This document shows, piece by piece, positions 50,929 to 62,351 of a DNA stretch of 64,000 bases. A program made the position numbers and the translations under genes. The notes below the pieces were generated by a model, which did not search any database, was not told the DNA's origin, and saw nothing but the letters and a program-made list of their open reading frames with translations. Source of the DNA: Stictocephala bisonia (lineage: Eukaryota; Arthropoda; Insecta; Hemiptera; Membracidae); NCBI GenBank assembly GCA_035578905.1, contig JAQJVL010002523.1, forward strand, positions 1 to 64,000, read 5' to 3'. Positions within the stretch are counted from its first letter, which is position 1, and every line of letters starts with the position of its first letter.

Positions 50929-51090
50929 CAAGATGTGCTTGTATCCTTGTTTTTGTTTAGAATAGGGTATCATTTCAACCAAGTCCGCTTGGAACAAGTC
51001 TTGTATTCCCTTAACTTCTACAGGTCTAGTAGGGAATCTTTTTCTAACTGGAGCATGTAGCTCCCTTGCTATCTGCTCTCTTACACTCAT
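50929..51090 (-). pseudogene. N-terminal end of the Maverick integrase
   Basis: 54 residues from ATG 51,090: REQIARELHAPVRKRFPTRP, then GIQDLFQADLVEMIPYSK and QKQGYKHIL. The first catalytic Asp is in QADLVEM. I recognise this as the start of the retrovirus-like integrase of insect Mavericks. The frame then runs into unrelated piggyBac-side sequence; the remaining core is absent from the window. Confidence 0.7.
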
Positions 51091-51486
51091 AATGGAAGAA
51101 TGGAAGGGTTTAGGTAAAGTTTAACAATTAATTTGGTGTTTTTTGGTGTATGGAGCCCCATCCTCGCTCCATATGGTGGCAGTCATCCGTATCATTTACT
51201 GCCTCCCTGCCAATTCTAAACCCTTTCGCACACCCTGGTCCTACGGATACTATCCAGCCATAGAGTGTCCTTTCACTCACTCATTCAATCATACCTGACG
51301 AGCACTCACATTCGCTTTTGGATACGGGTTTTTACAGCCCAGAGCCACATTCATCATTAAAGAAAGCAACAACAATGAGGAATTCTGCCACAAGCTAAAG
51401 AACTGGTTATACACTATACATGACACAAGTTGTCTGAGTCAGGCCTTAACTTAGAGTAAATTATAGAAAATATTAGTTTACGAACT
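51091..51486. other. Unassigned repeat-bearing spacer
   Basis: Contains one unit of the 39-bp repeat (about 51,308-51,346). No gene recognised. It separates integrase from PolB in the Maverick and is probably another insertion whose ends I could not define. Confidence 0.3.
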
Positions 51487-54415
51487 GAAGACCAGAATAG
51501 CTTATTGAGCTAAGTGCCAAAAAGCAAATTTGTGGAAAACACATAATAACTGTTTTTTTCCTTGAATAACATATTCAGTATAGTACTTAAATTTTTCATT
51601 TGTGTAATTTAAACACAAAAAACAAGTTTTAAAGTTTAAAGCTTAAAAGTTAATAATTAACTTAGAAAAAAAAATATTTCATCAGAACATTTTATGTCCA
51701 GAGTATAGTTTCATGCTTATTGTACTAAGTCCATGTTGTGCATTCATGCTTTTTGTGCTAACTCCACCAATTAAAATATCTCCTTTTTTATTTCTTTATA
51801 TTGTTTTTACAATATAAACATAACTTTGTTTTATAAATCAATATCACTTGAATTTTAAAACAAGTTTCACTACCTCTTGACCATATTCATGCTTTTATTT
51901 CTAAGCAATGATTCTATTCATTTACATTGTTAGCCTAAGTTTGAGTTTTTTTTTCATTGTAACTAAGATAGGTTTGAGGTAATATCACTAGTGGGTTAGT
52001 AACAAAAGAAAACTAGGAACTCAAAAATATGTATTTAAAATCTGTCTGAACAATAAAAATAACTGAAGTACCAGTAACCATTGACAAAATTAGACAAATT
52101 TCAACCGTTCAAAAAGTTAATACAGTCCAAGGTTGTATTAGCCTAGCCCATTGTGCCACATAATCCCCGGTAGAATTCTTTGTTTTCTTCTTTTAGAAAA
52201 GGAATCATTGCCGATAAGTCTTTCTTTTTGGCCTCTGAAATTGGCAAGTTTCCTTCTAGTTTTTCTAGCTGCAAATTTTTAATGTCCTCCACAGTCACTC
52301 CATCTTGAAAGACGTAGCACCTGTTCCATGACTCTAGTTCACTGTAGCTTTTTTTGTACAAAACATATCCATGTTCGTCCTTGGTGATTCTCAGGGAAGT
52401 TAACTTTGAAATGCCTAGTGTTTTTGTGTTTAGAAATTTTTTTGAAGCAGCGTCAAAGTTAAAAAATTTGTCGACCATTTCAATAGTTTTAAATAGTTTG
52501 ATTGTCCTTGCACTCTTAATTACTTGTATAACATCTGTTACAACTTCCATTTTTGAAACCTTTGCCCTTTTTTCTATCAAACCAAAATCCCTGTCAGCAG
52601 AGGAATAGCTGTGGCCACTCAGTAAAAACTTATGCTCAATATTGTCCATTATTCCACAGGAAGTGAGAAACATATACAAGCAAACAAGCATTCTGTTTTT
52701 CAGCTGCCCACCACAGTTGTCACTCCAGATAGTCAGGTTTCTTTTCTCATTTCTAAGAGAATCTAAATTAATAGCTTGCAAAAGGCATGAAGCCATTTCA
52801 TTACCACCACGCCCTGAGTTACCCTCATGCCATACACACATTACTCCGTCACCAGTGTCAGAAACATGCAAACCAAAGTTATAGCATGACAGCTGTCTAC
52901 TGTAGTACATGTCACTGTGTGAAAACTTGGGTAGTGGGAAAACCTTTTGCAAATCCATAACAATGTTGCATGTACTACTACTTGGAAGCATACTATCAGT
53001 AGCTTCTTTTTTCATCAAACTATAAGCCATTTCAGCCTTTCTAAGGTGAATCTCCAAGTTTTTCTTCGCTTCTCGAGCTTCTATAGAGTTTAAACTCTTT
53101 GATTTGCAATTTAACAAGTCACACGTTTTGCAAGTATCAACTCGAGACTTTCGAAAAGATAACTTTGGAAAGTCCTTAACAAATACTTTTCTGTAAAACT
53201 TAATTTTTATGTCAGTGTCAGGGTGTTTAATTTTAAATGCTTCAAACAGCTTGGTCAGATTTAAGTCACTACTCAAATACTCTTTTTCTGATTTAGCTCT
53301 GCCATAATGACTGTCATCCCTAGGAAATGAGTTTATGTGGTTTTTTACCATCTTTTTACCATTTTTTTGTCATGGTAAGTGTACTTGAATGAAGTAGGCC
53401 CACCTCTTTTGTCTTTAAAAACTACTTCTCCAGCCTTTTTCTTTTTAACAATCGTTGCGAGTTTTTGACTAGAAACTCCAAACGTGTTCATAAAAGTGTT
53501 CTTACATACCCGTTCCAACTTTCCATTACCGTCTGGGAGAGTGTAGCTCACCGTACTTTGTCTTCTACTCGCAGACGAATCTTCATAGGTTCCATGTCGA
53601 CGCCGCTGTACTGGGAGTATTTCAACTAGGCCCATTAGGTAGCTGCCTTGTCGACCGAGGTCCAGAGTGTGAAACTGCTCAAACAGCTTAATTTTCATAT
53701 CTGCTATTTCCTTGCATGCAAATTTACACTTGCATGTAGTCTGAAACAAAACATACTCTATCAGGCTTACAACACTTATGGAGTAAAGATGAGCTTAGTT
53801 TCAATGATTGTTATGAAAAGAGGTTAAAACTTACAACTGTACAGCAAAACTATTATTAGGCCTTGGCCTACGTATTTATCTTCACAGTCGCTGACTAAAA
53901 TATTACGTTTTCAGTTATTAAGAAGTAAGTTGAAGAAATGCTTAACATGTCTATCATAAAAATCGTAAAAATTACTAACCTCAACTTCTGGTGGTTTTTT
54001 GGCAGGTTTCAGTTTCTTTTCCTTCTGTGTGAGGTACACTTTGCCGCTTAATCTAGCCTTTTGCTGTTGTTTTCTCCAACTAATACGCTCTTCATCATCA
54101 AATGCTATAGTATTGTTCATATCCATCGTTAAATACAACTATTGCATGAGAAACAAACATAACAGTTCACAAAATGACAAGTGAATGCAGTCAAAATGGC
54201 TGCAGCAACAAGTTGGCACTTAGTACATTTAGCACGACGAACTACTATGGAGATACAGGCAACGCATTCTTGCGGAGACCATAGCAACTAAATCAGTTGA
54301 GATTGGAACATAGCTCACTTAGCAGGGAAACGGCCTCTGTTCATAGACCATTTTGCGTGGAAAAAGTGAAAATGTGAAAAATTGGCACTTAGCTCAATAA
54401 GCTATTCTGGTCTTC
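51487..54415 (-). mobile_element. Second Sola-like DNA transposon (TSD AACT)
   Basis: TIRs starting GAAGACCAGAATAGCTTATT match perfectly over about 34 bp at 51,487-51,520 and 54,382-54,415, flanked by the 4-bp duplication AACT (51,483-51,486 and 54,416-54,419). Length 2,929 bp. One transposase gene on the minus strand (54,138 to 52,143). A 4-bp TSD with this kind of transposase indicates the Sola superfamily. Confidence 0.85.
52143..54138 (-). pseudogene. Sola-like transposase, two exons, one frameshift
   Basis: Exon 1 runs from ATG in 54,138 region (MDMNNTIAFDDEERISWRKQ) to about 53,978 with donor GTTAGT; acceptor TTTTGTTTCAG is at about 53,741; exon 2 continues (CKCKFACKEIADMK) to 53,345. 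A one-base shift in an A-run near 53,365 leads to ORF 53,351-52,143 (402 aa). Motifs: TCKTCDLL zinc-type pair, VMDLQKVFPLP, TIWSDNCGGQLKNR, HSYSSADRDFGLIEK. The three Asp blocks suit a DDD/DDE transposase. Otherwise near intact. Confidence 0.78.
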
Positions 54416-54419
54416 AACT

Positions 54420-55505
54420 GTAAAATATTAATTTTAGTTTAATTTTCGAGTACTGTTATTTTAGTAGTAGTTTGAATTTAATGAACGCTACAGAATGCCT
54501 TTCTAATTATATATAAGACTTTAATACTTAAAAGAGATTGGACTGAGTTATTTGTTAATTTATTTTATTATTATTATTTTTGGTCACTAACCACATTACT
54601 GGAAACAGTGGTTAGTATTATTCACTTAAGTTTTATGTTCATTTAATTGTCAAGCTGTTGTGAATAAAGATCATTATTCATTCGCTTTTGGATACGGGTT
54701 TTTATACCCCAGAGCCACGTTTGCTTTTGGATGCGAGTTTTTACACCCCAGAGCCACATTCGCTTTTGGATACAGGTTTTTACACCCCAGTGCCACATTC
54801 GTACAGTTGCTCGAAAGGTAACATACATACTGCTCACCGATAGTGCCACAGGGTACCGTAAAAGGGTTTAGTTATTTCCACAGACATCTCTACCAGCAGA
54901 CTGAATTAACGGTAGGCCATTAACAAACCTACAGTGTGGGGAGAATTTTTAATGATCATCAAATGGAACATCACCCTCTTCCCACCTACCAACTTCGACA
55001 CCACATGAGAAACAGCGAACTGCGTCGCTATAATTTAAATAGTAAAAGCCAGCTTTTGCCATTAACATTAGGATCAAGGAATGGTACTGGCCAATTTAGG
55101 AAGGTGTCCAGCCTCGAGTTTTCAAAGTGATACTGTGGTGGGCCGTCTTTTTCGCAAAAGTAAATTTGTATCAAGTACTGTTAGGTTGATTTTGGAAGGT
55201 CTAATTGTTTAATTTCAAAAAAGTTGTTAAAGTTTTTACATAGTTCCACTGCAGCAAGAGAAGCAAGTGAATCAATTGGCGCCATTATTGCAAGTGATAA
55301 GAACAGGATGCAGGAAAGGAAGGAGTGGTGAGGGAAGGGAGTGGTAGTCAGTCAGTCATGGAGAGGTTGGAGATAGAGGAACGTTTTGATGAATTTCATT
55401 GAAGTTTAAGAGTTTGTTTTATTGATGTGCGTACTGTTATTATGCTTTTTTATTTACATTGTGGTGTTTATTTTGTAAGGTAAGTTTTCATTTTATTTAT
55501 TTTAT
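54420..55505. other. Unassigned spacer with 39-bp repeats
   Basis: No gene recognised. Three 39-bp units lie at 54,679-54,795. The ORF at 54,936-55,130 has no motif. It continues the spacer interrupted by the Sola-like element. Confidence 0.35.
54679..54795 (-). repeat. 39-bp minisatellite, three units
   Basis: Units begin CATTCGCTTTTGGATACGGG; period 39 bp, so the minus strand reads a repeating 13-residue MWLWGVKTRIQKR in the ORF 54,849-54,643. A fourth unit is at 51,308-51,346 on the other side of the Sola-like element, so the tract predates that insertion. Confidence 0.75.
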
Positions 55506-58022
55506 TCAAGTTTTAATTCTTTTAGTTACGTATTCATGGTCATGCTCTAAAGATCGTTTTTTACTAATTAAATGGTGACCATATGCTAGTGTGTTGATGC
55601 CGTTTTCCAAAATGTATCTTTTATCGTCAAAAGGGGACAGTGATAATTTTGAAATATTTTGTGTGTAAATGTTATGTTTTTCACTACGAATGTTTAAAGC
55701 AGATGTAGTTTTTAATTTATGGTTAAGCAAACAATCTTTGTACATTTGATGTTTTAATTGTTTTTTTATCGCTACTCGGGGGACGCTTTAGCCACCTTCT
55801 TTTCCTCTAGATGTGAATTTAGAACAGAGTAGCATTTCGCTCTCAAGCCAATTATTTCCCTAGCCGGATTTGAGTTTGACTCGTCTTTATATTTTCCTAA
55901 CACTGTTTTATTTACATTACTATAGCATGGGTGGGTAATTGGGTAGTCTTAAGTATCAAACAGATATAGTTCATTTGTCATGTCTGCATAGACATCAGGA
56001 GTATATACATTGTAAAAGAGTGAGTCCGTGTCAGTCATACAAAGTTTGATTTTGTTCCCGTACTTTGCAATTGCCCAATTGTAGTGAAAACTGTACATGA
56101 TTAATTTAGATATTTCCAAGACAGTGAAACCAACATAGATAGGTCTGTTTAGGAAGATGGTTTGTTTTTTCAAAGCTAGCCCCGCAATATCTTTATTGTA
56201 AGCAAAGAAAGTCTTGAGTCTAGGACTTGCAGTCCACTTAACCAATTGTTTTTCATCATTTACAAGTTTAAAATCAATGCGTGACCTAACATTTTCCAAT
56301 GATTTACCGTAAGTAGCGTTGTTAATTAGTTTAAAAAAGTCTTTTTTTAAAATTATTTTTAGCTTCTTTTCTTTTTTGGGTATTAAAGTTAATTAATGGG
56401 GCTAGCCATGGGAACTGTTTAAAGCTTAGAACTCTGTGTATTTTGGTCAGTACAAATCCAAGTTCGAGGTAAAGTTTCAAAGTGCGGTTGTGTACAACGT
56501 ACTTGGTTTTGTCACACAGTGTGGTTAGTAGTTTTTCTGTCTTGGGTGGTTTGTAGTTGAGTTCATGAAGTAAGTCTTTGCAGAATGGGGAAAGCATATC
56601 GTCAGTAACTATTTTTCGTTCTGTGGCCAGTGGAAAGTCTGAGTGTAAGTCATGCAAATGATTTGGGTAATGCAAGTCAACTTCTAAAATGTAGCCGGTG
56701 TGTGAGTCATTGGGTACTTTAGTAAAGTCAATGTCTTGAGGGTTGATCCACTTAAAGTTAAACTCTGGGAGTCTATCCGACATGCTGGTACCATGAAGGT
56801 TGTTACAATCGAGGTAAAGTAAGTAGTTAGTTGGTTTTGATGAGTCAAAGTTGGTTTGGTAAGGGTTATTGGCCTGGGCGTACCGATTGGGTATCATGGA
56901 GACACTACCTTGGATCCCAGACTCAACAAACAGGTGTTGGTCTATGTCAGTAAATAGTTCAAGTTTTACGTCTGTCATTTTTAGCATGGAGTTCCTAGCC
57001 AGTCCGGGGGCAGAGTAGACGTTACAGGGGTCAATACCGTAGTAGGTCATACTAGTCGTCCTAAAATTTTCAAAAACGTCTGCCAGTAATAGTACGTCAG
57101 TCAACAAGTACAAGTCGTGGTATTGTTTCATAGTAGTCATTTCGAATGTAGTCCATACGGTCTTTGCGTGGATGTAGTCTTCGTCGGATATATGTGTTTG
57201 AGTTTGGATATATGTGTTTGAGTCAAGTCGTTGTAGAACGCCTCTTTTGGAGGAAGTTGGGTCTCGTTAAATTTTGATTCGTCGGTCAAGTAAGTATAGG
57301 GAAAGACACCTTTTTGTAAGAGTAAGTCTGTGTTGGTCATACACTGTTGCAAAATTTTGAAGCCCCGTCAGTAACTAAGTTGGACACAAGTGTGTCCAAA
57401 AAGGCGTCAAGGAACTGTAAAGAATCCAAAAATCGTAAAGACTCAAGGGTGGACTGAAGTGTACCGCTCGCTAGTTGTAGCGATACATGACAGTTTTTCT
57501 TTTTTAAATTTGCCTAGCCCTTGAATCAAGTGGTGGCAGTCATAACCTATAAGGTTATGGAAAAAGACAGGAATATGTTTAGGTACTTGGTAATTTAAGT
57601 TACATGAATTGTGGGCAGGTCCCAAGAACTCACCTGTTATGTGGTTATGGTTAGCTACTTTGTCTCCATCTAAAGGTTTTTGACAAAGGTTACAAGTGGA
57701 AGCATTTTTGAAAACAATTTTATCTTGAGTAGACTTATTAATAGGGATGTTTTTGTAAATAATTGGTAAGAGCTCTTTAGACTCCTTAATCAAACAATTT
57801 AGAAATGTGTCTACAACATCAGGACCACTGTAGACTTTAGGTTGTTTAACAGGTTTACCATTACTGTCAATAATTACGTAGCAAAAGCCAGAAGGGATGT
57901 GATGGGCAGTGTTGGTAGTGTGTGAAGTAGTAGGGTCGTTAAGTGCTGTGTCGATCGGAACAACAATGGATTCAAAGTAGAAGTAAATAGTGAAGGGGAC
58001 TTTGTGAGTAAGTGTATAGTTT
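55506..58022 (-). pseudogene. Protein-primed DNA polymerase B of the Maverick, fragmented
   Basis: Pieces 57,793-57,443 (Cys/His region CNLCQKPLDGDKV, HNHITGEFLGPAHNSCNL, exonuclease-like FFHNLIGYDCHH), 57,352-57,137, 57,140-56,331 (LTDVLLLADVFENFR, TNYLLYLDCNNLHGTSM), 56,299-55,949 (catalytic CMTDTDSLFY) and 55,745-55,506 (C-terminal FDDKRYILENGINTLAYGHH). It replicates the element from protein-primed ends. Breaks include a 20-bp tandem duplication at 57,186-57,223. Upstream of 57,793 the frame is open to TTAA 58,023-58,026, where piggyBac E cuts off the N-terminus. Confidence 0.85.
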
Positions 58023-58026
58023 TTAA

Positions 58027-58930
58027 CCCGGGATTACTCTCGCTATTTGGTGTTATACCGTTACTCTCGTGTTAGGTGCAATATAACATATGGAAAAATG
58101 ATCAAAAACCGGTTATAAACGTATAAAACCCAAATTTTATTTTACAATTATTGTTGCTAACACTATTAAGAACAACTACTGTTAAAATTATGAACAAAAA
58201 CTTCAATAGGCATTTTACAAAATTAAAAAAATTGAAAATACACTATAAAATAAAATGGTTACAAACTTAAAAAACTAAACAGTCTCAAACACGCGAACAG
58301 GCCTATGAAACACTCTTTGGACTTTTAATCTTGTTATTCTTATGGATTTTCTTCTTCACGGCACTGGAAGCAGGTGATAACTGTAGTTGCAGTGTGCTCC
58401 TTGCAAACAGCGTGATGGCAGCTATCATACCTGGCTTGAGTGAAACGGTTTTTCCGTATTGGGCAGTAGGCACATCTAATTTTTGGTCCATCCTCACAAC
58501 GAGGTTCTGGGTCTTTTATCTTGGCAACATTTCTTATCTTCTGTCTTAGTGTAACCAACAAATTTGACAATGATGAGCGTCTTGTCATGTGAGGAAGTGC
58601 AAGTTCTCTTGCTAGCTCCAACAAATACTTTCGTCTAGGCAAAAGAGTGTCTGTGTTGGCCTTCAAAATTATTTGGCCATTTATGGCTCCAATGTTTAGC
58701 AAAGAACAGAAAACTGTCAGCGGCCACCTGTTGCTGACTCTGGTGACACAGTATTCAGTTTTCATTCGGTCGACCACATCAACACCCCCTTTAGTCGGGT
58801 TGTAGAACGTGATCAGTTCTGGCTTAAGCTGGTCACCAGATTCTTCATCAATAAGACCTTGTTTGTGCATTGTTGAGCCAGCCAATTCAGTTTCCCCCTT
58901 TTTTGGGATGTAAGATGCAACCATTGAGGT
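58027..58930 (-). mobile_element. piggyBac element E, partial
   Basis: Begins CCCGGGATTACTCTCGC next to TTAA 58,023-58,026. Only the C-terminal half of its transposase is present. The element's other end is not in the window as far as I can see; the LINE to the right probably lies inside it. Confidence 0.65.
58340..58924 (-). pseudogene. C-terminal half of piggyBac transposase E
   Basis: 194 aa: YNPTKGGVDVVDRMKTEYCV (third catalytic Asp region), a Trp-rich stretch NRWPLTVFCSLLNIGAINGQ, and a zinc domain IRCAYCPIRKNRFTQARYDSCHHAVCKEH. The first two catalytic Asp are missing; the frame is cut at about 58,930. Confidence 0.82.
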
Positions 58931-59966
58931 CGTCTGCTAATTCTTAGCACAGTTAGTTGTGGTGTAATAGTGCTCCCTTTTAAAGTGAAAATTTATTAAT
59001 ATAGTTTGAATTATTTTTATTTATGAGTTTAATATTTAAGTTTCAACAGCTTCTATAAAAGAATGAAGTAATGTATTTGGATTTTCTCACAGTTTAATAA
59101 TTACATTAATCATAGTTTAAAACTCACCTAATGGAATATGTGTTTCTGCTTGATCCAATTAAATAATAATTAATAAGTGCACTATTACCACTTTTGTCAC
59201 TAAATAAATTCTTTTAAATATTTTAATCAAATATGAAAACACTGTGTTGATAATTTAAGCAACACATTTAATTGAAAACAGAATATTAACTGATGACTTG
59301 CAGAAAAACTATGAACAGACACAGACAGTATTAAACCTGATTAGAGCATGGTCTGCAACTGTCCACTGTCAGTGAATTGACATCTGTCCCTCAATGGTCA
59401 ATCTTGTTTACATGACTGTTTGAATTTACTTTATGTGGCATCTTTCAAATATACTATTGAAGTTGCAAGACAGTTAATTTTAATTCTATTCTGTTTATAG
59501 TTCATTGCCTATTGTATTATTGGTTTATTTAGGAATGCAAACTGAACTTTAATCACACTTCAAATTATACAATATATTATATGATAAATTGATTCATATT
59601 GTGTTTATTTACTCATAAAAATTAAATGCCAGTTCCAAAATATGTAGTGGGTGAGAAGTTTTTGCCAAATTAAAAAGCTTTCCACATTGGCCAGCAACAC
59701 TATATAATAAATATTATACAAAAGTTTCTCATAGATCAGAATATTTTACTATTGATTTTAAATTGCTAAGAGTGAACTGTTTGTAGAAATAAATAAAAAG
59801 AGACACTGTCTGGCTAGTAATTGTTGGATATTGGTTTTTTATTGTTAACAAATTTTAATTTAAAATTTATTATTGTTGCCACCTTAAATATTTATTATTG
59901 TTACCATCTTAAATATATATTTTAAAATTATTTATTAATTATTAAATGCTATAATACGGTTAAAAA
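58931..59966. other. AT-rich stretch, probably LINE 5' UTR and flank
   Basis: No ORF or conserved motif. Near 59,870-59,920 a short unit (TTATTATTGTTRCCAYCTTAAATAT) is repeated in tandem. The LINE 5' end lies somewhere here; I cannot place it. Confidence 0.35.
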
Positions 59967-62316
59967 ATGGTAAAATTTCCATGTGGAGCATGCAACATAG
60001 GGGTCAAATATAAGGCAGTATGCTGCTCTGGAAAATGTAAAACATGGTTTCATGCTGAGTGTGTTGGCATGTCAAGTAAAACTTTAAATGAACTAAAAAA
60101 AGAAAAAAAATCATTGTTGGAAATGTAAGACATGTAAAAAAGAAGTTGCAGTAGTAAATAAAGATAACTCAACAGATTTCTGTGAGTATGAGAAGATAGC
60201 TCTGATTGAGTCTGTGTCTATATTGAGAGGAGAGCTTGAGAACTCTAACAATGTTTTTACCAATATCCACTCAGAGCTTCAGGAAGCTAGACAACAACTG
60301 CAAGTTTCCTTGAATGAAAACTCACGCTTAAAAGCAATGGTCTTGGAGAGAGAAGAGGAAGTTGTAAAAATAATAGGAAATAGTCAAATAAGTGAAAGCA
60401 ATTCCTTGCTAGTGCACAGCCAACGACATGTAAATGCCACAAGTAGCCCTTACACATCTAAAATATCTAATAGAGTAGTGTCGACAATAGCAGCTGAGAA
60501 ATTACATACCGATAGTTTAAATTTTAAAATAGCGGACATGCAAAGGATTATAAATAACTTGAAAAAAGAAAATTTACAGCTTATGAACACTATTTCACCT
60601 TATCCACTTCCCGATGAAAAACTATTACAAGAATTGAAGTTAATGGAACTAAAAATACAAAATTTAGAGACACAAATCAAAAACAACAATGCAAACTATG
60701 AAGAAGTTATTGAATTACTATCATCTGACATTCAGAGTTTAAATAAAGAGAATAGTAAACTAAGGACTGAAAAAAATCAACTTCAAATTATCAACAATGA
60801 ATTAAGTGAAGACAGTTTTGTGACAGTAAAAAATCCTCTCAAAAAATTGAAAAACTCAGACTTTTTTGTGACTACTACAAACCCAATCAACACATCCAAT
60901 CGTTTTCAGTCTTTGGATAACACTGCAACAAATATACAACAAGAAATATCAGAGGTGCTTTCAACATCAAAAAGTAACACTGATGAAACATATAAAAACA
61001 CCCAAGGTAACATTAATGTAAATAAAAAATTACAGACTCCTTCAACTTGCATCTCCATTCCTGCAGAAGACAAAAGGCCAAAACTATTACTAATTGCAGA
61101 CAGCCATGGGCGGAATATGTATAACAACCTGGCTTTGATCTGGCCGAAAAATTACATAAATATTTTAAGTATTGTGAAACCTAACGCAAATCTTACCAAT
61201 GTGGTAATAGATATTAAAAACCTCACAAAAGACTTCACAAAAAAAGATACAGTTATTGTGATAGGAGGAACTAATGAGGATTTGGCAAATAAAGAAGTAA
61301 TAATGAGGAAATTTCAAAATCTTGCGAAATGTATGACACACACTAAAATCCAAATTGCCGCACTGCCTTACAGGCATGATGTGCCAGGTTTGAATAATCG
61401 CATATCCTTTATAAACATGGAGCTGCAGAACATCCTTTCCAAGTACCAAGATGCTACATTTCTTCCCATCAACACCCTGCCAAGGCACATGTATACAAAA
61501 CATGGGCTCCACTTTAATCGTACCGGCAAGAAAGAAATTGCAAGATTGATTAAAAATATAATGAATGGTGAAAGTAATAACGATGAAATCTCAAGGACAA
61601 TTAAAGACAAAACTCATGAAAAGCCTAAGTACATTGTTACATCTGGAAATAAAATACAGGTTCTCGAGGCGAACATGTGGGATGTAATCAATGACTTGAA
61701 AACCAATAGCTCCGTTGCATTTGCCCACTCCGTATCTGGCGACTTTCATCACCCCAGGAGGATGACTGCAGGCGTAGCTGTGATGTTTGCGAAACAGTTT
61801 GGCAAACCACAGGTGAATGATCGTCTTTCGAAGTTCCTGGCCTTCCAGAGGATGGATCCGCAAGCCACAGCAGTCTACAGCCTGATTACAAAGGATCATT
61901 TCTACGGCAAGCCTACTGAGGAAGACTATGACCGGGCTTTTTTGGAACTAACCCAGGACTTCAAAAAGAAAAACTTCACCACTCTGGTGTGCTCTCCAGT
62001 AGGTTGTGTCCGAGATAATGTGGACATAGGACATTTCTCCAAAAACATCATGGAGTTTCAGCGTGCCACTGGTGCTGTGGTGTTAGTTATCGCTAAAGAT
62101 CAACCTGGAGCTCGAAGAGCATTACATCGAGGACTTTCATTTTTGACCTTTCTCAGAGAGCTGAAGGAGGAGATTCAGAGGTCAAGCCTATTGGACCAGC
62201 CAGACACAACACCCAAAACCTCTCCTGGACAGCCTCATCCGACAAATGAAGATCACATCCTCAGTACTAATGAGAGTTTTTTAGACAATCTGAACATATT
62301 TCCACCATTAATCTAA
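59967..62316 (+). CDS. LINE ORF1: PHD finger + coiled coil + SGNH hydrolase + macrodomain
   Basis: Starts at ATG 59,967. A PHD finger (CGACNIGVKYKAVCC, WFHAEC) runs to its last pair HCWKCKTC, which lies in the +1 frame after an A-run near 60,095-60,110: one frameshift. The rest is a 700-aa ORF from 60,214 (numbering below). Residues 1-200 are coiled coil. SGNH hydrolase: Ser297 in IADSHGRN, Asn354 in GGTNED, His433 in HGLHFNRTG (the usual Asp is His430). Residues about 475-650 match the TARG1/OARD1 macrodomain: FAHSVSGDF, RMTAGVAVMF, YSLITKDHFYGKPT (Lys560), CSPVGCVRDNV (Asp601). PHD and esterase are known in CR1-type ORF1; the macrodomain is the surprise. Confidence 0.85.
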
Positions 62317-62351
62317 ATTTTTCTAAAAATGTAAATAATTTCTCCACACAC

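Noticed and set aside
50815..51090. 91-aa ORF as one protein
   Set aside because: Only the first 54 residues are integrase; the rest reads piggyBac-side DNA.
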